This document shows positions 6,359 to 9,719 of a stretch of 9,719 bases of DNA, piece by piece; the first letter of the stretch is position 1; each line of letters starts with the position of its first letter. Made by a program: the position numbers and the translations under genes. The DNA is taken from NCBI GenBank assembly GCA_017880705.1, contig JADGRS010000092.1, forward strand, positions 1 to 9,719, given 5' to 3'. The DNA is from Burkholderiales bacterium. Lineage in GTDB: Bacteria; Pseudomonadota; Gammaproteobacteria; Burkholderiales; Usitatibacteraceae. The notes under the pieces are model-generated. The model searched no databases. It was given only the letters and a program-made list of their open reading frames with translations, and was not told the origin of the DNA.

Positions 6359-7222
6359 TCAGCCCTGGGGCTTGTAGTTGGGGAAGAAGAGCTGCTCGCC
6401 CTCGATCTTGTACGCGGCGATCGTCGCCTGGCCCGCGGGCGAGACGATCCAGTCGATGAATTTCTGCCCGAGCTCCTTCTTCACGTGCGGATGCTTCGCG
6501 GGATTCACCAGCATCACGCCGTACTGGTTGAAGAGCTTCGTGTCGCCCTCGACCAGGATCACGAGCTCGCCACGGTTCTTGAAGGAGAGCCACGTGCCGC
6601 GGTCGGCGAGCGCATAGGCGTTCATGCCCGAGGCGGTGTTGAGCGTGGGTCCCATCCCGGAGCCCGTCTCGCGATACCACGCGGCCTTTGGATTCATTCG
6701 GGCCGGCTCGATGCCCGCCATTTTCCAGTAGCGCAACTCCGCGGCATGCGTGCCGCTGTTGTCCGCGCGCGAGGCGAAGGGCGCCTGGGCGGCGGCGATC
6801 TTCTTCAGCGCGGCGATGACATCGTTGCCCTTCGCGCCGGCGGGATCCGATTTGGGGCCCACGATGACGAAGTCGTTGTACATCACCGGATAGCGCTTCA
6901 CGCCCCACCCTTCCGCGAGGAATCTCTCCTCGGCCACGAGGTCGTGCACGAACACCACGTCGGCGTCGCCGCGGCGTCCCATGTCGAGCGCCTGGCCGGT
7001 GCCCACGGCAACGACGCGCACCTCGATGCCCGTGGCCTTGCGGGCTTCGGGCAGCAGGTGCTTGAAGAGGCCCGACTGCTCGGTCGACGTGGTCGACGCG
7101 ACGGTGATGAAATCCTGCGCCGGCGTGCTCGGCGACGAAGCGAGCAGCACCGCGGCGACGACCGACGCGGCGATCCAGGCGAAACTCAATCGGCTGAGGG
7201 CTCTGGCGACGACTTGTTCCAT
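6359..7222 (-). CDS. tupA: Tungstate ABC transporter periplasmic binding protein TupA
   Basis: High-affinity tungstate-binding protein (287 residues) that delivers the oxyanion to TupBC. A Sec signal peptide fills residues 1-35 (basic ARALSR, hydrophobic FAWIAASVVAAVLLA, probable cleavage TPA|QD). The mature chain opens FITVASTTSTEQSGLFKHLL; the anion-site motif reads STTS at 43-46, where described TupA proteins usually have TTTS. Other family hallmarks are GTGQALDMGRRGDADVVFVH, ADNSGTHAAELRYWKMAGI, YRETGSGMGPTLNTASGMNA and FIDWIVSPAGQATIAAYKI. I chose ATG 7222 because AAAGGAG (7230-7236) sits 7 bases upstream, the best ribosome site in the window. The first 37 bases overlap the end of tupC in another frame. 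The regulator gene follows 7-25 bases after the stop, depending on its start. Molybdate may also bind, but TupA-type proteins favour tungstate. Confidence 0.93.
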   Translation of the reverse strand: MEQVVARALSRLSFAWIAASVVAAVLLASSPSTPAQDFITVASTTSTEQSGLFKHLLPEARKATGIEVRVVAVGTGQALDMGRRGDADVVFVHDLVAEERFLAEGWGVKRYPVMYNDFVIVGPKSDPAGAKGNDVIAALKKIAAAQAPFASRADNSGTHAAELRYWKMAGIEPARMNPKAAWYRETGSGMGPTLNTASGMNAYALADRGTWLSFKNRGELVILVEGDTKLFNQYGVMLVNPAKHPHVKKELGQKFIDWIVSPAGQATIAAYKIEGEQLFFPNYKPQG

Positions 7223-7932
7223 GGCAATTCTCCTTTGAGGAATCGAGCCGCTTCGGGCGACTGCGGTGCGTTGAAGAAGCGTTCGACCGCCGTGCGCTCC
7301 GTAAGGCGGCCTTCGTGGAGGAAGACGATCTCGTCGGCCACGCGCCGCGCGAGGCCGAGGTGGTGGGTGGTCATGACGATCGCGGTGCCGGCGGCGTGGA
7401 TCTCGCCGATCACCCGCTCTACTTCGGACGCGGCGGCGGGATCGAGGCTCGCGGTGGGCTCGTCGAGGAAGATCACGCGCGGGCGCAGTGACCACGCGCG
7501 CGCGAGCGCGAGCCGCTGCTGCTCGCCGCCCGAGAGGACGCGGGCAGAACGCGCGGCGAGGCTCGAGAGCCCCACGCGCTCGATGGCGTCACGGGCTCGC
7601 GCCCGCCGCTCCGGACCTCGCACGCCGTTCATGGCGAGGGCGAACTCGACGTTGGCGAGCGCCGAGCGACGCAGCATCACGGGGCGCTGGAATACCATCG
7701 CCTGGTCGCGCGCGCGCGCGGCGGAGCCGGCCCACAGGACCTCGCCCGCGCTGGGCGCGATGAGGCCGTGCAGCACGCGAAGGAGCACGCTCTTGCCCGC
7801 GCCGTTGGGGCCGAGCACCGCGATGCGCGCCCCGGCGTCGAGGACGAAGTCGATGCGCTCGATCGCCGTGTGACCTCCGAGGACCACGGTGAGCCCGCGC
7901 GCCTCGAGCGGAAAGAGCGGCGCGCTAGCCAT
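7186..7932 (-). CDS. tupC: Tungstate ABC transporter ATP-binding protein TupC
   Basis: Cytoplasmic ATPase (248 residues) energising the TupB permease. Motifs in order: Walker A GPNGAGKS (41-48), Q-loop VFQ (Gln82) followed by RPVMLRRSALANVEFAL, typical of Tup/Wtp-type ATPases, signature LSGGEQQR (133-140), Walker B VIFLDEP (153-159), D-loop SLD (162-164) and switch His190 in TTHH. There is no Mop/TOBE extension, so unlike ModC it has no built-in oxyanion trans-inhibition domain. I chose ATG 7932, preceded by GAGG (7937-7940); its first 8 bases (ATGGCTAG) contain the tupB stop. The last 37 bases overlap tupA and contain its ribosome site just before. Upstream in-frame codons lie inside tupB and are not family-like. 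Confidence 0.92.
   Translation of the reverse strand: MASAPLFPLEARGLTVVLGGHTAIERIDFVLDAGARIAVLGPNGAGKSVLLRVLHGLIAPSAGEVLWAGSAARARDQAMVFQRPVMLRRSALANVEFALAMNGVRGPERRARARDAIERVGLSSLAARSARVLSGGEQQRLALARAWSLRPRVIFLDEPTASLDPAAASEVERVIGEIHAAGTAIVMTTHHLGLARRVADEIVFLHEGRLTERTAVERFFNAPQSPEAARFLKGELPWNKSSPEPSAD
7230..7236 (-). promoter_or_regulatory. Strong ribosome binding site of tupA inside tupC
   Basis: AAAGGAG on the minus strand with a 7-base spacer to ATG 7222. It fixes the tupA start and lies within the tupC coding sequence. The other genes of the operon have weaker sites, so the binding protein is probably translated more than its partners. Confidence 0.7.
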
Positions 7933-8629
7933 GGTGCCTCGCGCTCCATTCGCGGATCGCGTATGCGGCGGCATTGAGGGCGAGCACCATCGAGAGCAGG
8001 ATCACGCCCAGCCCGAGCGCGAGCGGGAGATCGCCCTTGCTCGTCTCCAGCGCGATCGCGGTGGTCATCACGCGCGTGACGCCGTCGATGTTTCCGCCCA
8101 CGATCATCACGGCGCCCACTTCCGAGGCGGCACGCCCGAACCCCGCGAGCACCACCGTGAGGAGCGAGTAGCGAAGGTCCCAGAGCAGGGTCGGCACCGC
8201 GCGCACGGCCGACACGCCGAGCGAGGTGAGCTGCTCGCGATACTCGTGCCACGCGTCCTCGACGAACTGGCGCGCCAGCGCGGCGACGATGGGCAGGACG
8301 AGGAGCGTCTGCGCGAGAACGATGGCGCGCGGCGTGAAGAGGATTCCCAGGGAGCCGAGCGGTCCCGCGCGCGAGAGAAGCAGGTAGACCACGAGCCCCA
8401 CCACCACGGAAGGCAGGCCGAGGAGCGCGTTCAGCGCGACGATGACGACGCGCCGCCCCGGGAATTCGCGCACCGCGACGAGCCCCCCTAGCGGCAGGCC
8501 CAGCGCGCAGGCGAACACCGCCGAGGCGAGGCTCACTTCGAGGGAGAGGGCGACGATGCGCCACAGCTCCGCGTCGCCGCCCGCGATGAGACTCAGGGCG
8601 AGCGCGAAGCTCGACAGGATGTCGTGCAT
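7925..8629 (-). CDS. tupB: Tungstate ABC transporter permease TupB
   Basis: Inner-membrane permease of 234 residues, usual for TupB/WtpB-like type I importers. Hydrophobic segments lie at about 24-52, 61-86, 101-119, 155-180 (partly) and 203-224. The ATPase-coupling EAA loop is seen around EQLTSLG (131-137). The TupB-typical stretch SEVGAVMIVGGNIDG at about 169-183 is intact, as are FPGRRVVIVALNALLGLPSV and FTPRAIVLAQTLLVLPIVAA. The start at ATG 8629 gives a sensible N-terminus (MHDILSSFALAL); no strong Shine-Dalgarno is visible. It follows modC by 60 bases and overlaps tupC by 8. In the usual tupABC order the binding protein comes first; here the order is B-C-A, which is one reason to check the boundaries with modC. 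Confidence 0.92.
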   Translation of the reverse strand: MHDILSSFALALSLIAGGDAELWRIVALSLEVSLASAVFACALGLPLGGLVAVREFPGRRVVIVALNALLGLPSVVVGLVVYLLLSRAGPLGSLGILFTPRAIVLAQTLLVLPIVAALARQFVEDAWHEYREQLTSLGVSAVRAVPTLLWDLRYSLLTVVLAGFGRAASEVGAVMIVGGNIDGVTRVMTTAIALETSKGDLPLALGLGVILLSMVLALNAAAYAIREWSARHHG

Positions 8630-8689
8630 GCCCGATTGTCCCAGCCCGGGCCGGCGCCACCCATATGAAGTCGAGTGCCTATCCCGGCG
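8630..8689 (-). other. 60-base modC-tupB intergenic gap
   Basis: This is the largest clear gap between the transport genes. It contains short GC-palindromic words (GCCCGGGC at 8644-8651, GGCGCC at 8653-8658) but no stem followed by a T-run in the transcribed direction, so I do not call a terminator. I see no convincing -35/-10 pair and no E. coli-type ModE half-sites. Read-through from modC into tupB is the simplest view. Confidence 0.4.
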
Positions 8690-9719
8690 TCAGGCGAATC
8701 CCACGCTGCGCCGGTCGATCGACACCGCCTTCACCATCGCGAAAACGCGGTTGCCCGGGGCGAGTCCCAGCTCGGTGGCCGCCTTGCGGGTCACGCGGGC
8801 CGCGAGAGGCGTCGCGCCCACGCGCAGCTGCACGTCCACGATCGCGCCGAATTCCCCGTCGATCGAAACCACGGTGGCTTCGAAGATGTTCTGGATGCTC
8901 ACGCGGCGTGGATGCTCCAGCGCGAGGGACACGTCGCGCGAGCGGATTCGGGCGCGCACCGGCTCGCCGGGAAGCGCGTCGACGTTGGGGACGACAAGCT
9001 CTCCGCCGTCGAACGCGAGCACCGACAGGCCGAAGCGCTCGTCGAGCCGCGCCACGCGCGCCTCGACCACGGCGCCGGCGTCGTAGCGCCCGCTGTAGGC
9101 CTGGGACTCGGGACGGCTCAGGAGCTCCGCCACCGGCCCCGATGCGATGACCTTTCCCTCGGAGATCATCACGAGGCTGTCGGCAAGCCGCGTCACTTCC
9201 TCGATCATGTGGCTCACGTACACGATCGGCAGCTTCAGCTCGTCGCGCAGGAGCTCCACGTACTGCAGGATCTCGGCCTTGCGCGCGGCGTCGAGCGACG
9301 AGAGCGGCTCATCCATCAGCAGGATGCGCGGGCTCGCGAGGAGCGCGCGGCCGATGGCGACGCGCTGCTTCTCGCCGCCCGAGAGCGTGGCGGGGTGGCG
9401 GTCCATCAGCGTCGCGAGGCCCAGCAGCGCGACGACGCGCTCACGATCCACGAAGCGCTCCTGCGCGGACACGAGGCGTTCGCCGTATGCGAGATTTCCC
9501 CGGACCGAGAGGTGGGGGAAAAGGAGCCCTTCCTGGAAGACGTAGCCCACGCGCCGGGCCTCGGGCGCGAGATCGATGCCGCGCTCGCTGTCGAAGAGCG
9601 TGCGTCCGTCGATCACGATGCGGCCGCTCGCGGGACGCACGAGCACGGCGATCGACTCGATGAGCGTGGTCTTTCCGGAGCCCGATCGTCCGAAGAGCGC
9701 CACGATCGGCGCATCGCTC
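8690..9719 (-). CDS. modC: Molybdate ABC transporter ATP-binding protein ModC (5' end beyond window edge)
   Basis: Cytoplasmic ATPase of the ModABC molybdate importer. The frame is open to the right edge, reading SDAPIVALFGRSGSGKTTLI; E. coli ModC has about 30 residues before this point, so the N-terminus lies outside and the GTG at 9703 is an internal valine. Seen in order: Walker A GRSGSGKT (about 9691-9668), Q-loop VGYVFQEGLLFPHLSVRGNL, signature LSGGEKQRVAIGRALL, Walker B ILLMDEPLSSLD, and switch His in VYVSHMIEE. After ~65 linking residues comes a C-terminal Mop/TOBE region beginning RRVSIQNIFEATVVSIDGEF and ending FAMVKAVSI. In some ModC proteins this region binds molybdate and inhibits transport when the cytoplasm is replete. 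RRVGYVFQ with LFPH is diagnostic of ModC rather than sulfate or spermidine ATPases. modA and modB are expected beyond the right edge. Confidence 0.94.
   Translation of the reverse strand, partial: SDAPIVALFGRSGSGKTTLIESIAVLVRPASGRIVIDGRTLFDSERGIDLAPEARRVGYVFQEGLLFPHLSVRGNLAYGERLVSAQERFVDRERVVALLGLATLMDRHPATLSGGEKQRVAIGRALLASPRILLMDEPLSSLDAARKAEILQYVELLRDELKLPIVYVSHMIEEVTRLADSLVMISEGKVIASGPVAELLSRPESQAYSGRYDAGAVVEARVARLDERFGLSVLAFDGGELVVPNVDALPGEPVRARIRSRDVSLALEHPRRVSIQNIFEATVVSIDGEFGAIVDVQLRVGATPLAARVTRKAATELGLAPGNRVFAMVKAVSIDRRSVGFA

Noticed and set aside
2594..6459. Long open frames on the + strand opposite the importer, binding-protein and regulator genes (for example 2594-3676, 3172-4272, 4200-5315, 4915-6459)
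   Set aside because: They are Arg/His/Glu-rich, have no recognisable domain, and lie antisense to genes with complete family motifs. In GC-rich DNA the frame opposite a biased coding frame stays open by chance.
8630..8689. Rho-independent terminator or promoter between modC and tupB
   Set aside because: Only short GC palindromes are present, with no T-run after a stem and no recognisable -35/-10 pair.
1..9719. Defence system, prophage, transposon, CRISPR or RNA gene
   Set aside because: No matching protein motifs, direct-repeat arrays, terminal inverted repeats or tRNA-like cloverleaf were seen; the coding density is explained by transport and small enzyme genes.

Overview
The window is GC-rich with strong G/C bias at third codon positions, tightly packed genes and a proteobacterial gene repertoire. 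I read it as a chromosomal segment of a betaproteobacterium (Burkholderiales/Nitrosomonadales-like). This is inference from protein style; no rRNA or other taxonomic marker is present. I see no tRNA, rRNA, CRISPR array, insertion sequence or integrase.

Left part, + strand (1-1614): a fructosamine-kinase-family gene entering from the left edge, an aminoglycoside 6'-acetyltransferase-like GNAT gene, and a very short GNAT-like ORF that keeps only the N-terminal part of the fold. The three are stacked with 1- to 4-base overlaps, so they are probably one transcript. This block converges with the rest of the window at 1611-1614, where the two opposing stop codons share the palindrome CTAG.

Right part, - strand (1611-9719): one long, nearly gapless operon read from right to left. 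The order is modC (molybdate ATPase with C-terminal Mop/TOBE region, cut by the right edge), tupB, tupC, tupA (tungstate permease, ATPase and binding protein), a ModE-type HTH fused to a periplasmic-binding-protein-like domain, then a FecB/FecCD/FecE-type importer (binding protein, permease, ATPase), and last an uncharacterised transglutaminase-like protein. Junctions are 60, overlap 8, overlap 37, about 25, 7, overlap 4, overlap 4 and about 59 bases. The operon promoter must lie beyond the right edge.

How it fits together: ModC probably powers a ModAB system encoded beyond the right edge, and TupABC imports tungstate. The ModE-PBP protein probably senses molybdate or tungstate in the cytoplasm and controls the cluster. 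The third importer looks like an iron-siderophore or B12 system by sequence alone. Its position directly behind the oxyanion regulator argues for molybdate/tungstate (as in Haemophilus MolABC) or a metal chelate as substrate. The most interesting points are this three-transporter cluster, the reassignment of the FecB-type importer, a perfect 15-base palindrome at the regulator start, and the chimeric GNAT remnant at 1435-1614.
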